This document shows positions 1-10,047 of a DNA stretch of 17,383 bases, piece after piece; positions within the stretch are counted from its first letter, which is position 1; each line of letters begins with the position of its first letter. Source of the DNA: Cochliopodium minus (lineage: Eukaryota; Discosea; Himatismenida; Cochliopodiidae); NCBI GenBank assembly GCA_024220525.1, contig JAMYWO010000499.1:4332-21714 (forward strand), read 5' to 3'. A program made the position numbers and the translations under genes. The notes below the pieces were generated by a model. The model did no database searches and had not been told where the DNA came from. It saw only the letters and a list, made by a program, of their open reading frames with translations.

Positions 1-299
1 TTATTTATTTTATTTATTTTATTTATTTTATTTATTTTATTTATTTTATTTATTTTATTTATTTTATTTTATTTATTACATTTATTACATTTATTTTATT
101 TATTAATTTAATTATTTTATTTATTTTATTTATTACATTTATTTTTTATTGATTTTTTTTTGAAAGTAAACCTTCATTTTATTTATTATTTATTTAATAA
201 TTATTTTTCAAAAGTAAAACTTCATTTTATTTTAATTTAATTAATTTTCATTTATTTTAATTTCATTTTAAATTTTAAATTAATTTTTGTTCGAGTTAC
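1..299. other. A/T-only stretch: left end of ALKBH8 intron
   Basis: This stretch has no coding signal on either strand. It lies downstream, on the minus strand, of the splice donor at 298-299, so it should be the beginning of an intron of the ALKBH8 gene. After the tandem repeat it contains a diverged duplication of a segment reading roughly AAAGTAAAACTTCATTTTATTT, near 163-190 and 209-235. The exon that should follow is not to the left within this window. A fitting one lies at 14249-14476. Confidence 0.6.
2..65. repeat. 9-bp tandem repeat (TATTTATTT)n
   Basis: About seven near-perfect copies of the 9-mer TATTTATTT open the window. They grade into irregular TTTA/TTTTA tracts. It is low-complexity A/T DNA, probably in the intron that follows the last visible exon of the minus-strand ALKBH8 half-gene. 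Confidence 0.85.
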
Positions 300-1629
300 C
301 TTGTCCAGGATTGTATTCGTTGATGGTGAGTTGATCAGGAGGATGAGGCATAGTGGTGGAAAGTTTCTCAAGAAAAGGAGAACAAAAGGAAGGGAGGGAA
401 CCTATCTTCTCCGTGATATCCACATTTTTAGTTACATAATCGAACTTGTACCCATAATGTTGAACTCTTCTATGCATTCCAACTTCATTATCTCCTAAAT
501 TTTTAATTTTTTTGAAAGTTTTCAATTTATTTTTATTTTTAGTTTTAAATTTTTTAGAAGTAAATTTTTTTTTGAACATTTTAAATATTTATAAATTTCA
601 AAAGTTTTTTTGAATAATATTTTTAACGTTTAAAATTTTAATAAAGTTTATTTTTATTCATTTTTTAACGTTTAAAATTTTAACAAAGTTTATTTTTATT
701 CATTTTTTAATTTATTTATTTTTGAAATTTTTTTATTCATTTGTTTTTTTTAAAGTTTTTTAATTTTCATTTAATTTTTAAAATATTTTTTTTACCCACC
801 CATTCATTTTGGTTGATTTGCTCTATCAACTTGTTTTCTTCTTCTTCTGTGATGAAATCCTCAATCACAATAAGACCAGGAATAACCAAATCTTTTCCTA
901 CAGAAATATCAACAGGGATGGTTGTATCTTCAACAGGATAATCTCCATCTCCCTTGAGAAAAATAAATTAATTAAATTCAAAGAAAATGAATGAAATTTC
1001 AACAAAAAATTTTATGATGGTCACATTATGATTTTAGAATGTATACTTTCTAAAAACATATAATTTATATCTTTGAATATGAATCGAATTATTCACCAAT
1101 TTTCTTTTTCTTGATATTTTCTCAAATAAATTTTTTTTAGTACCTTATACCATGCATATGATACCAATAAATGTCGATCCAAAAACTTGCAATAATTCAT
1201 ATTCAATGCATCTTTTGCCTTGATAGCATCCTCCTGATTCTCAAAGCTCACAAAGGCATGATTGAACTCTGGCAATGAAGATAGATACTTGATGGCACCA
1301 TATTTCTTGAATACATCAAACAATTGTTGTTTGGATACTTTAGCACTCAAACCACCTTTACCTACATAGAGATGTCTTGATATCATGTGAGGAGAATTTC
1401 TTTTAGGCTTCACATAGAGATCGAAATCTCCCGATGGTGGTAATTCTCCTTCATTTTCTTGTTGGGATGTGTTTGATGTTGTGGTTGATCCTCCTTCTTT
1501 CAATTGTCTTTTTCTCTCCTTTCTCAAATTTTTCTTAATTTGATTCTTGGATAGATTTGTTGTGGATGATGGATCAGAATTTGATGAATCTGTTGTATTT
1601 TCATTGTTATTGTTAGTTTCTTCTTTCAT
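300..1629 (-). CDS. ALKBH8: ALKBH8-like tRNA wobble-uridine modification enzyme, N-terminal half (RRM + start of AlkB domain)
   Basis: Exons, 5' to 3' on the minus strand: 1629-1144, 952-796, 494-300. Phases join cleanly (0, then 1), and the last donor (CAAG|GTAAC) leaves phase 1. Exon 1 starts at ATG 1629. It has a polar Asn/Ser/Thr and Lys-rich leader of about 80 residues, then an RRM with RNP2-like HLYVGK and RNP1-like NHAFVSF. Exon 2 holds the PGLIVIEDFITEEEE-type segment that opens AlkB-family domains. Exon 3 has HRRVQHYGYKFDY and DQLTINEYNPGQG, the ALKBH8 signature. Known family role: RRM, AlkB 2-oxoglutarate/Fe(II) oxygenase and SAM methyltransferase act together on mcm5U at tRNA position 34. 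The catalytic HxD lies in the next exon, which is absent here; see 12447-14476. Family assignment is firm. Whether the gene is intact is not known. Confidence 0.88.
625..708. repeat. Tandem duplication, 2 x 42 bp, inside ALKBH8 intron
   Basis: Two adjacent 42-bp units, 625-666 and 667-708, each begin AACGTTTAAAATTTTAA. They differ at about one position (T versus C). They lie in the intron between the second and third ALKBH8 exons (495-795). Confidence 0.85.
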
Positions 1630-1980
1630 TTTTTTTATTTTTATTTTTATTTTCTTTAGTTATCAAATGATCTTTCTTCAATGATTCATGGTTTGTTAAA
1701 CTTTTTTAGGATTTCCAAAGTGTGTTTTTCAAAATCAATAATAAATATCTTTAAGATCAAGAAATTTTCTTTTACAATTTAGTTTTGGTTAAATAAAAGT
1801 TAAACAACTTAAAAAGTTGTAACTGTAATTTTAAAACAAGTTCAAGATTGAATTTGTTAAATCTTAAAGCATTAAAAACCAAATTTTAAAGTTTTTTTCT
1901 CAATTCTTTTTTAAAAAATGTAAAGTTAATAATGAAGAGGATCATTAAAATTTTAATTAAATTTATATTTGAAAAAAAAA
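1630..1980. promoter_or_regulatory. Divergent intergenic region
   Basis: This 351-bp spacer separates two start codons that face away from each other (ATG 1629 minus, ATG 1981 plus), so it should carry both promoters. No exon or defined motif is convincing. A small perfect palindrome, CAACTT-AAA-AAGTTG, lies near 1805-1820. An A-run of about ten directly precedes the plus-strand ATG, a usual context in AT-rich protists. Confidence 0.4.
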
Positions 1981-2472
1981 ATGGCAAGTTGTTTGTTTTG
2001 TGATCAAAATATAGATGATTCCTCGGAGGAATATTTTTATTTTGAGATCAAAGAATTTGGATATATAAGTAAATGCTCAGACTGCTACCCAGATTTCTAC
2101 AAAGATGTGCATCAGGAATTCGTCATCCACAACAAAAAAACAAATTTAAGAATCAAATATCATTCATTGAGAGAATTGGAAGAATCTATACAGGATCTGC
2201 CTGCTGATAATTTGAAATTCGGAATAATCATCGATAAAAAAGTGAAATATTTTGCTGATTTACAAAAATTGGATAAGTATTACACCAAGGAAAATTCCAG
2301 TGGCATCATCTATGGCAAAAGCATCATTGTCTCCCCATATTTCATGAATAAATTATGCATCAAGACTGAGGATATCATCAAATTCTATCTCAAGAAAATG
2401 GAATTGATAGAGAAAAACATATGTTGGAAAGGAAGATGGAATATATCAAATCATTCATATTTTCCAAGGTGA
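1981..2472 (+). CDS. Hypothetical protein with two CxxC pairs (zinc-ribbon-like N-terminus)
   Basis: A 163-residue open frame. I place the start at ATG 1981, after an A-run; the frame can be extended 12 bases upstream only through a TTG. The N-terminus has C4-x2-C7 and C32-x2-C35, spaced like a small zinc-binding treble or ribbon. The remainder is a mixed Lys/Ile/Tyr-rich region with no motif I recognise. There is no membrane segment or signal peptide. Codon use and composition look like real coding sequence for this genome (many G/C third positions against pure A/T flanks). The frame ends with CCAAG followed by GTGAAA, which could be a splice donor, so a further exon is not excluded. It is transcribed divergently from ALKBH8. 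Function unknown. Confidence 0.65.
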   Translation: MASCLFCDQNIDDSSEEYFYFEIKEFGYISKCSDCYPDFYKDVHQEFVIHNKKTNLRIKYHSLRELEESIQDLPADNLKFGIIIDKKVKYFADLQKLDKYYTKENSSGIIYGKSIIVSPYFMNKLCIKTEDIIKFYLKKMELIEKNICWKGRWNISNHSYFPR

Positions 2473-2494
2473 AATATTTTTTTTTTTTTTATTA

Positions 2495-2580
2495 GACATG
2501 TCCAAATATTACAACTTTGTTAGCGGATATAAAGTTTTTACTAACAAATTTTTAACTGTTGTAATATTTTTGGACATCCC
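2495..2580. mobile_element. Short TA-flanked inverted-repeat element (MITE-like)
   Basis: The left arm is 2495-2523 (starting GACATGTCCAAATATTAC). The right arm is 2541-2580 and, read in reverse complement, starts GGGATGTCCAAAAATATTAC. The two share an imperfect match ending in TTTGTTAG, around a loop of about 17 bases. A TA dinucleotide flanks each end (2493-2494 and 2581-2582), as expected for a Tc1/mariner-type target duplication. The terminal TGTCCAAA motif resembles ends of that superfamily; that is recalled knowledge, not a search result. It lies 22 bases after the stop of the preceding gene, so it may instead be a 3'-UTR or terminator hairpin. Confidence 0.5.
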
Positions 2581-3096
2581 TATTTTTTTATATATATTTT
2601 TATTTTTTATATAGATTTTAATTTTTGCTTTTATGTTCTAAAAAATCTTTTATTTTTTGAATTAAACCAATCACTTAGGAGTTTTAAGAACAATGTTTAT
2701 TACTTTCTATTAGCAATGAAAAGAATAGACAAAAAACTGTATTCAAACTTACCAAAATACATTTTACATTCGATAATTAACTTTTCGTAAAAACACCTTC
2801 CCCTCTCAAAACTCAACTTTTTTTTTTATCATTTTAAATTTCTTTTTTTTTAAAAAAAAAAAGGACATCAGTCGAAACGGATAAAAATTTTAGAGAATCA
2901 AAATCTTATGATTCGGAAGAATAAAAGAGGAGAGAAATGAAAGAATTAAGGAAAAAGAGTATTTAAAAGTTTTTATATTCAAAAAAAAAACGGAAATAAA
3001 TTATTTTTTATTTAATTTTTTTATTTATTTTTTCATTTCCTCAACATTTTTATTTATTTAACAAAAAAGAAAATAAATTTTTTTTAAAAAAAAAGA
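2581..3096. other. Intergenic region between convergent genes
   Basis: Mostly A/T runs. Two patches are less A/T-biased: 2650-2815, and 2870-2955. The second follows a possible acceptor (AAAAAG at about 2872) and would read RTSVETDKNF before a TAA; it could be a terminal exon of the upstream plus-strand gene. I see no family signal and do not call a gene. Confidence 0.35.
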
Positions 3097-5291
3097 TTAA
3101 TATACAATTTGGCAAGCTTTGCAAACTTTAAACTTTCCATTATAATTTTGTACAAAACAAACGGAAATACAAGAGGAGCATACACTCTTACCACAAACTA
3201 AAAAAAAAAAATTAGTAAAAATATTAAAAAATAAAAATAAATTTGTTTACTTCTACAATGAGAAATCCTGGTGAAAACACCAAATTCAGATTTGCAAAGA
3301 TTACAATTTTTAGAATCTTCATCCACTTGCCAGATAACAATTTTGTTAGTGTTTATCAAATTAGGAACGATGTATTCGCCATAGGTATTTGTAACATTAT
3401 TGTTGTTTTGTTGATTTTGAAGAGAAGGAACATTGTTTTGGAGATCATTGGTGTTGGTGTTAGTGTTGCTTTTGACATTTACATTGGGAACGGTTTCTTT
3501 TTCTCCAGAGATGAGATAAAAATCATGGTAAAACTCGGAGTGATTGGATTCAAAGTAGACGTTGGGAACTTCAGTGCCTGTTTCTCTTGTTTTTTCTTCG
3601 CTGTTGTTGCTACGTTTTTCGTTGTTATTGATTTCCATTGTTGGCATTACTTTTTTTTCTTTGAAATTGGAAGGTTCTTGGTATTTAAAATCATAGTTTG
3701 GAAGGACTTGTTGAGTTGGGTTGTAAGGATAAACTTCGTTAGGGTTGTACACATCTCCATATTCCTCTTGTGTTTGAATGTCTTTGTTTTCTAAAGAAGA
3801 AGTGTCATTTTCATTCAAATTACCTTTGTTATTGTTGATACTCTTAATATTATTTTCATCAATATTGTTATCATTATTAACACTATTATTGTTATTTTCG
3901 TTTATAAAGTTATTTCTACTGATAAAGTTTAAGTAATCATTATTATTTTCAACATTCATATTAAATACATTAGGATTAGGAATATCGTTATTGTTTGTGT
4001 TGGTATTGTTAAGAATATGATTGTTATTATTCCCTTGGAGATGATTTTCTCTAAAATTATTTTGGAGAAGTAAAGGATTAAAAGGTATTTGGGGATAAAT
4101 GTTATTATTATTAAAACTGTTTCGATTGTTATTATTAAAAGTATTTCCATTATTATTAAAACTGTTTCTATTGTTATTAAAACTATTTCCGTTATTATTA
4201 TTATAACGGTTTGGATTATTGTTATTCAAACTCGGAGGGCTAATAACGATATCATCAGGAAAGTACTCCAACAAGTAGATGTTTAAGGGGATCATGTGGA
4301 TGTTGGGAACAAAAGAAGACTTCATGCAAACTTCCACTCTGAGAAAATTCCTGATGGAGATCCTGGTAGTCTTGATGGTGAATAGATCTTTGTTGTGAAG
4401 ATTAAATTCCACCATGAAATCCCTGACATCTCCCTTGTTAACTTGCACGGGATAATAAGCAAGAGCATGTGTACTAACTTCAGGATAGCATCTGTGTATC
4501 TCTAAGTTTCTTTGAGATTTTAAAGAAAGCTGGCTGTATTGGAAGAGTCTTATTCCTTCCACCACATTCGAAGATGTGTTTTGGATGTGCACTTTAATCA
4601 TTACTTTTTGTCCTCTGTGAAATAAGGTGGTTGGGAAGGTGAATCGAGTTTGCACGTGTCCTTTGGCGAATGGAAACTCTGTCTTTTTTTCCAAGCACCT
4701 CTCTTGGTTGAATGCGTACATCTCGTTGTTCTGCAGTTTTCTGAACACGTTGAACGGCTTTTTCCATTTCCTTTCTGAAAATGTATCTCTTGTCGATAAT
4801 GTTACTGTAAGCCCATATTTAATATGAAGCTTATCCATTTCATAATGACTAGAAATGGTTGATGGAAGATATTCTGGAAGTCTAAACTATTTAATATCAG
4901 GAGAATTTAAGAATTTATTAACAGCTTGCTTTAAATTTATGAAACAATAGAATTACCTTAAAATCAATTTTATGTTCTCCTGGGTTATATTGATGTATTT
5001 TTGTTCTGAAATCTGATGAATTTTTCACTATAAACTTTTTTTCAACCACCAAACTTTGTTTATCCTGATGATAATGTTTGCCATGAGGAATACGAACACT
5101 TTCTTCTCCATCCATTGTTATATCAAAATTTACAACTTCCAATGGGAAATTAGTTCTTTAATTGTTGATTTAAAATGATTAAAATTTCGTTTTTTAATTA
5201 AATTTTACTTCAAAGTGATGTATCCTTCACAATATGATCCTGCCTTGTAATAATCTTTTTTATAATTTAAAAGAGTGAAAAATACGTTCAT
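3097..5291 (-). CDS. Arrestin-domain protein with Asn-rich linker and C-terminal FYVE zinc finger (AdcA-like)
   Basis: Four exons on the minus strand: 5291-5209, 5155-4957, 4886-3251, 3197-3097. Introns are 53, 70 and 53 nt, all phase-consistent, giving 672 residues. Residues 1-125 are Arrestin_N: YYKAGSYCEGYITLK matches the Y-x-x-G-x-x-x-x-G-x-I start of the fold, and GEHKIDFKFRLPEYLPST matches the (G/E)-x-x-x-F-x-F-x-LP-x-x-LP motif. Residues about 165-302 are Arrestin_C. An Asn-rich, NSFNNN-repeating disordered linker follows. Residues about 613-668 are FYVE: WQVDEDSKNC, RISHCRICG and KVCKAC carry all eight Cys zinc ligands. The basic RRHHCR motif is degenerate (RISHCR), so PI3P affinity may be reduced. 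Arrestin plus FYVE is known from Dictyostelium AdcA, an endosomal arrestin-related protein; this one shows no SAM domain. Likely an endosomal trafficking adaptor (inference). Confidence 0.9.
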
Positions 5292-5498
5292 TTTTTATTT
5301 TTTTATAAAAATTCAATTTGAATTCTGAAAATTTGGTGGATTTGGCAAAAAGAAATCTTTTGATGATAAAGCAAGCATCTTTTGAATATATAAAGAGAAT
5401 TTAAAATATTTGAACAAAATTTTAAAGAAAAAAAAAAAATTTAGTTGAAATTAATCAAAAGGAAAATATAATACGTTATTTATAAATAACAATATAAA
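5292..5498. promoter_or_regulatory. Divergent promoter region, arrestin-FYVE / RGS-RasGEF
   Basis: This 207-bp spacer lies between two outward-facing ATGs (5291 minus, 5499 plus). It contains TATATAAAG near 5387-5396 and a run of 13 A at about 5429-5441, both plausible core-promoter features in AT-rich protists. No other signal is recognised. Confidence 0.35.
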
Positions 5499-7475
5499 AT
5501 GGAATATTCTTTAATGGCAACTTTCTCAAATCCAACTTTGTTATATTATTTGGAAACATTTTTAACAATAAGAGGATTGCAAAATCATCTTTCATTATGG
5601 GCAGAATTGAAATATCTTCAAATGAAAGAAAATATAAGTGGACATAATGCCACATTCGAAGATACTGAATTAATATATAAAAAATATATAAACAATCCTC
5701 ATTTTCCGTTGAATGATATCAAATATGAGAACAATGTAGCAGAATTCTTCACATCAAAAGATCCCATCGACAAAAAAATTGAATTGCTGTTGAAATTGAC
5801 GTTGGAACAGCTAGAGGATAGATTGCTCACTTTCTATGAAAACTATGAGAACAAAAAAATAGAGATCAAATTGAATAATCTGTTGATTGAAACCAATAAT
5901 GATAAATATAATTTGAAAGGAGGAAGTGCAAAGGATATTTTGGATTTTCTAATTATCCATCCTGGTAAATATAAAAGAAATAAGTGAGGCATCATCATCA
6001 TAATCAAATATAAATACAAATATACAATTTCTAAACCAAATACAATGAAATTTCTTTATAATTTCCAAAAATATAATTTATAGTTCACTCAATTGTTTAT
6101 ACAAATAAATGATTCTTCAAATATAATCCTTTATTTCCATTTCCTTTTTAATAATCATTCCTTATCAATAGATTCAGTAACAAATAATCACTGGTTCTAT
6201 TTCCTATCTACCTACAGGAAATTCATCACCACCCAAGAATTGATAATCAGAATAAATCACATGTAAATAAATCCTTCATTCAAAATCAAATCTCATAATT
6301 CTTATTTTATCAAATAAAATAAAAAAAGAGAAACACAAGGAATGGATAAATTCAATTCATGGCTCAAAAATGATCAAATTGATTTCGCCAAAGTCAGATT
6401 ATCGTAATATTTTTTTTCAAAAAAAAATTATTAAAAAAAAAAAAGCATAAAAATGAATTATCCAAAAGAAAAAAATTTCATCTTTAAAATTAATTCTTTC
6501 TTTTAAAATACAAAGATTTTTAGAATGCCTAAAAACTTGGCTCAATCCAATGTTCAAAGACGACTTTAAACAATTCACAAGCGAAGAAGTGGCAATCTAC
6601 GAAGAGCTCCTCAAAAAGATAATCAAGTACTCTCCTGAAAACGAAAACGCGTGCAAGGGGATCCTCGAAGACCTGAAAAAAAGGATGAATGAGATCAAAC
6701 TAGATGACGAAGAGAACTCTCCTTTTGTAGAGGACGACCATCTCACTTTTGAGGAGTACTGTTCCATCGCCGACAAAACTTTTTTCGACCCAATGCACGA
6801 CAAAACCATGGTCACAAATGAAAATTTGATTTACCAAGATCCTAATGTAATTGCAGAACAACTTACACTCATAGATACTGTTTTGTTTTCACAAGGTAAA
6901 AACTTTTTTTTTATTTTATATTTTTCTTTTATTAATTTTTATTTTATAATTTTAAAAAATTAATCATTTTAAAATATCATTTATTTCATTTATTATTTTT
7001 TATATATCAGATTTGTTTTTTTTATTCATTTTTTTTTCAGTTTTCTAATTTTTATTTATAATATTAAAAAATTTATGTAATCTTTCTTTTATTACTATTT
7101 CAAATACATTTATTTTATTTTATTTCTATTATTCCATTTAAATAAAGTTTTCACTTCTACTTTTTTATTTATATTTTTTCTATTTCTTTTTTAATTTTTT
7201 TTAAAGTGAGGGTAAGAGACATCTTAGAGTTAATAGGAGCCATTCCAACCTTTACCCAAAAAAAAGAGAAAATTATAAAGAGAATAACGAAGAGATGGGA
7301 TCAAGTCGTCCTATGGGTCGTCACATTAGTACTGGAATCCAAACAACCGTTGGAAGTTGTCAAGTTTTTCGTTCTTGTAGCCAGAAGATTGAAGGAGCTC
7401 AAAAACTTTCACAGTCTCATGCAAATACAAACTGCTCTCGAACACAACTCCATGTACCGTCTTCAACTCACAAAA
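5499..7475 (+). CDS. RGS-RasGEF protein, truncated within the catalytic CDC25 domain
   Basis: Exons 5499-5964, 6172-6262, 6329-6403, 6516-6895, 7207-7475. All internal phases match and give 427 codons. Residues about 5-125 are an RGS domain (NPTLLYYLETFLTIRGLQN, then IYKKYI), the fold that accelerates GTP hydrolysis by G-alpha. RasGEF_N follows across exons 1-4: YNLKGGSAKDILDFL, then YFLSTYRKFITTQELI, then KVRLSFLECLKTWL. The CDC25 catalytic domain starts in exon 4 (DPNVIAEQLTLIDTVLFS) and continues in exon 5 (LKELKNFHSLMQIQTAL, then MYRLQLTK), matching the conserved ELNNF-SLMAI and YRLKKTW motifs. The last roughly 90 residues, including the PYLG-YLTDL region, are missing: after a phase-0 donor at 7475 the next exon belongs to a formin. 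Likely links heterotrimeric G-protein and Ras signalling. The 3' end is broken or mis-joined. Confidence 0.85.
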
Positions 7476-7676
7476 GTAATCATTTTTAATTTTAATTCAT
7501 TTTTCATATTTTTTTTGTTTTTTTAATTTTTATTTTTCTTATTTTTATTTTTTATTTTATTTTTATTACTATTTTTTTATTTTTTATTTTTTTTCTTATT
7601 TTTATTTTTTTATTTTTATTTTTATTACTATTTTTTTATTTTTTATTATTTTTTAATTTTTATTTTTATTTACTAG
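7476..7676. other. A/T-only junction between half-genes (RasGEF / formin)
   Basis: A T-rich stretch with repeated TTTTTATTTTT and TTATTACTATTTTTTTATT units (the latter near 7562 and again near 7623). To its left a RasGEF ends in mid-domain; to its right a formin FH2 begins in mid-domain. The splice phases on the two sides do not match: phase 0 donor at 7475, and an acceptor at 7676 whose exon needs phase 1. Confidence 0.6.
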
Positions 7677-9934
7677 TTGATTCCTTTGCTTTTCAACTTT
7701 GTGAGAAAGTTCCTGATGTGATGACCAGATTGAGTAGTTGGAATTACATGGTAGATTTTGACGAGTTACAATTACACGTAAAAAAAATATATTTTTTTTT
7801 ATTTTTTTATTCATTTTATTTGATGTTGATTATTTTTTACTTTTTTTTGTTTTTATATTTATATTTTTATTTTTACAATTTTTTATTCAATATTTTTTTT
7901 TTATTTTTTTATTCATTTTATTTTATTTGGTGTTGATTATTTTTTACTTTTTTTTTTAATCAATTTTATATTTTTATTTTTATTTTTACAATTTTTTATT
8001 TTTTATTTTTCAATATTTTTTTTATAATTTTTTTTTTTTTTTTAATTTTTAATTTACAGTGCTATCATTTAGCAGAAAAAGTTATCAATGCAGTGAAAGA
8101 ATTGGAAACCAATGAAAACTGGAAAAATCTTTTGGTAATTTTCTTGGAGCTTGGTAATGTCATGAATGTTGATCAGACAAACGGTTCCGCATTTGGTTTC
8201 GATCTAAAAAGTTTACAAAGATATGAAGATACAAAAAGTGGTGTAAAATAGAAATTTTTTTGTTTAAAATTGTTTTTATTTCCTCAATTTTTTTGATTTT
8301 AATTTTATATTATCATATTTTTTATTATTTTCTTTTTTTATTTTTTAATTAAAATAAAATAATAATTTTTCTTTTTTTTTTTAATTTTTTTTTTCTTGAT
8401 TTTAATTTATTTTCTCATATTTTTTTTTCTTTTGATTTTATTTTTTATTAAAATTAAACAATAATTTTTCTGGGTTTAAATGTTATTTTTAATTTTAAAT
8501 TTAATTTATTAATTTTTAAATTTAAAATTATTTTTTAAAATTTTATTATTTTAATTTTTTTTTAGGTTAAAAAAGATTTGAATTTGTTGAATTGGGTTTG
8601 TAACTTGATCAGTACTCAGTATCCTTCAATTGGAAAACTGCCCAACGAGCTTATGAACGTGAAATATTGCTCTGGGATTTTGTGGAAAGATGCTAAAGAA
8701 GATTTGCAAAGTTTAAAGGATGGGTTTCAACTCCTCACTGAGACTTATAAAAAAACAAATAATGAAGGAGCATTTAAAGTAAAATTTTTTATTTTATTTC
8801 ATATTTTATTATTTTTTTATTTTTATTTTGTATTTTTTATTTTTATTTTCATTTTTATTATTTTTTTTTGTTTTTTATTTTTATTTTTTAATTTTTCATT
8901 TTTCATTTTTTATTTTATTTTATATTTTTTAATGTTAATATTTTTTTTATTTTATTTATTTTTATTTTTTTAAAGGGCAAAGCAAGCGTATTTTTGGAAG
9001 AAAAGAAAGACATTTTTAAAATGACTGTTAATGCATTTCAAGAAGCTCAAATAGGGTTTGAAAAATTAGTAAAATCTTACGCCATGGATCCTTGTAAAAA
9101 ATTATAATATTCAATATTTTAAATTTAAATTGATATTTTTTATTTATTTTTTAATTTTAATTTAAAAAATCTTTTTTAAATTTTTTAAATTATTTAAATT
9201 TATTTTTTTTATTTATTTTTTTTATTTTTTTAATGTTAATATTTTTTGATTTTTGTTCGAAATTTAATTTATTTTTTTAAAAAATATTTTATATTTTCTT
9301 AAAATTTTTTATTTTTATTAGCGTCAACACCTCTTGCAGATTTTTTTTCTACCATATCCAACTTTGTCCAAAAATTAGACGTAGAATTAACATCCATCAA
9401 AACAAAAGAGCAAATGAAGAAAGAGAAAGAAGTACAACTCAAAAAGATCGAAGAACAAAAGAAGAAGAAAGAAGAGGAGAAATTAAAGAACGAGAAACCC
9501 CGTAGACAACTCATCAAATCTAAACAAGATCTTGATGGTGAAGGTGAAGGGGATGACAGCATTGTTCCCAGGAGCAGCAAAGATGAGTTGGAGGATTTGG
9601 GTTTTTCTAATGGAGCTTTGAGCAACATGTAAAAAAAAAAATCTCATTTTTATTTTTTTATTTTCATTCTTAATTTAATTTTATTTTTTCTGATTTTATT
9701 TTTTTTATTTATTACATTATTTTTTAAATTTCTTAATTTAATTTAATTTTATTTTTAAATTTTTTTTTTCATTTTTTTTAATATTATTTCATTTTTTTTT
9801 TAAGATTGGGCAAGTCTGTCAAGGGAGGAATCAGAGGCTTGAGAAAAAAGTCCACCACCAGTGACAACAAAAAACCTCAAAAAGAAAGATCTATCAATAA
9901 TGATTCCTTGGGAAGTTTCATTGATACCCTCTGA
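7677..9934 (+). CDS. Formin, C-terminal part of FH2 domain and tail
   Basis: Exons 7677-7777, 8060-8242, 8566-8778, 8976-9093, 9322-9628, 9805-9934. Internal phases all match; about 350 codons end at TGA. FH2 landmarks in order: SFAFQLCEKVPDVMTRLSSW; then FLELGNVMNVDQTNGSAFGF, the highly conserved GNxMN-x-GFxL post/core motif; then DLNLLNWVCNLI; then DFFSTISNFVQ. A Lys/Glu-rich coiled segment follows (about 9413-9500), with an acidic stretch and a tail GALSNILGKSVKGG then RGLRKK, which is hydrophobic-then-basic like a formin DAD (inference). Formins nucleate and elongate unbranched actin filaments processively. The N-terminal half of FH2, FH1 and any GBD/FH3 are absent: the first exon needs a phase-1 partner that is not upstream. 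Introns are long T-rich tracts, the largest 8243-8565. Confidence 0.9.
7808..8030. repeat. Diverged tandem duplication (about 102-bp period) in formin intron
   Basis: Unit 1 (7808-7909) and unit 2 (7910 to about 8030) both read TATTCATTTTATTT, then GATGTTGATT or GGTGTTGATT, ATTTTTTACTTTTTTTT, TTTTTATTTTTACAATTTT and CAATATTTTTTTT, with small indels. They make up most of the intron between formin exons 7677-7777 and 8060-8242. Confidence 0.75.
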
Positions 9935-10047
9935 ATAAAATAAATTAAAATTTTTTTGTTGGTGAAATTTAATCTTGAAAATAATAAGATAATTCAAATT
10001 GATAAAAAAAAAAAAAAAATACCAAACATAATTCTATTTCAAATTTT

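Noticed and set aside
1144-1629. Stand-alone RNA-binding (RRM) protein
   Set aside because: The exon ends at a phase-0 donor and continues in frame into AlkB-type exons. RRM followed by AlkB is the ALKBH8 layout.
3243-3794. Plus-strand frames opposite the arrestin-FYVE gene (also 4089-4286, 4627-4827)
   Set aside because: The opposite strand has complete arrestin and FYVE motifs and matching introns. The plus-strand frames are antisense shadows without motifs.
5499-9934. A single RGS-RasGEF-formin fusion protein
   Set aside because: Both domains are cut at the same intron and the phases (0 versus 1) do not fit. The joined frame would stop within about 15 codons.
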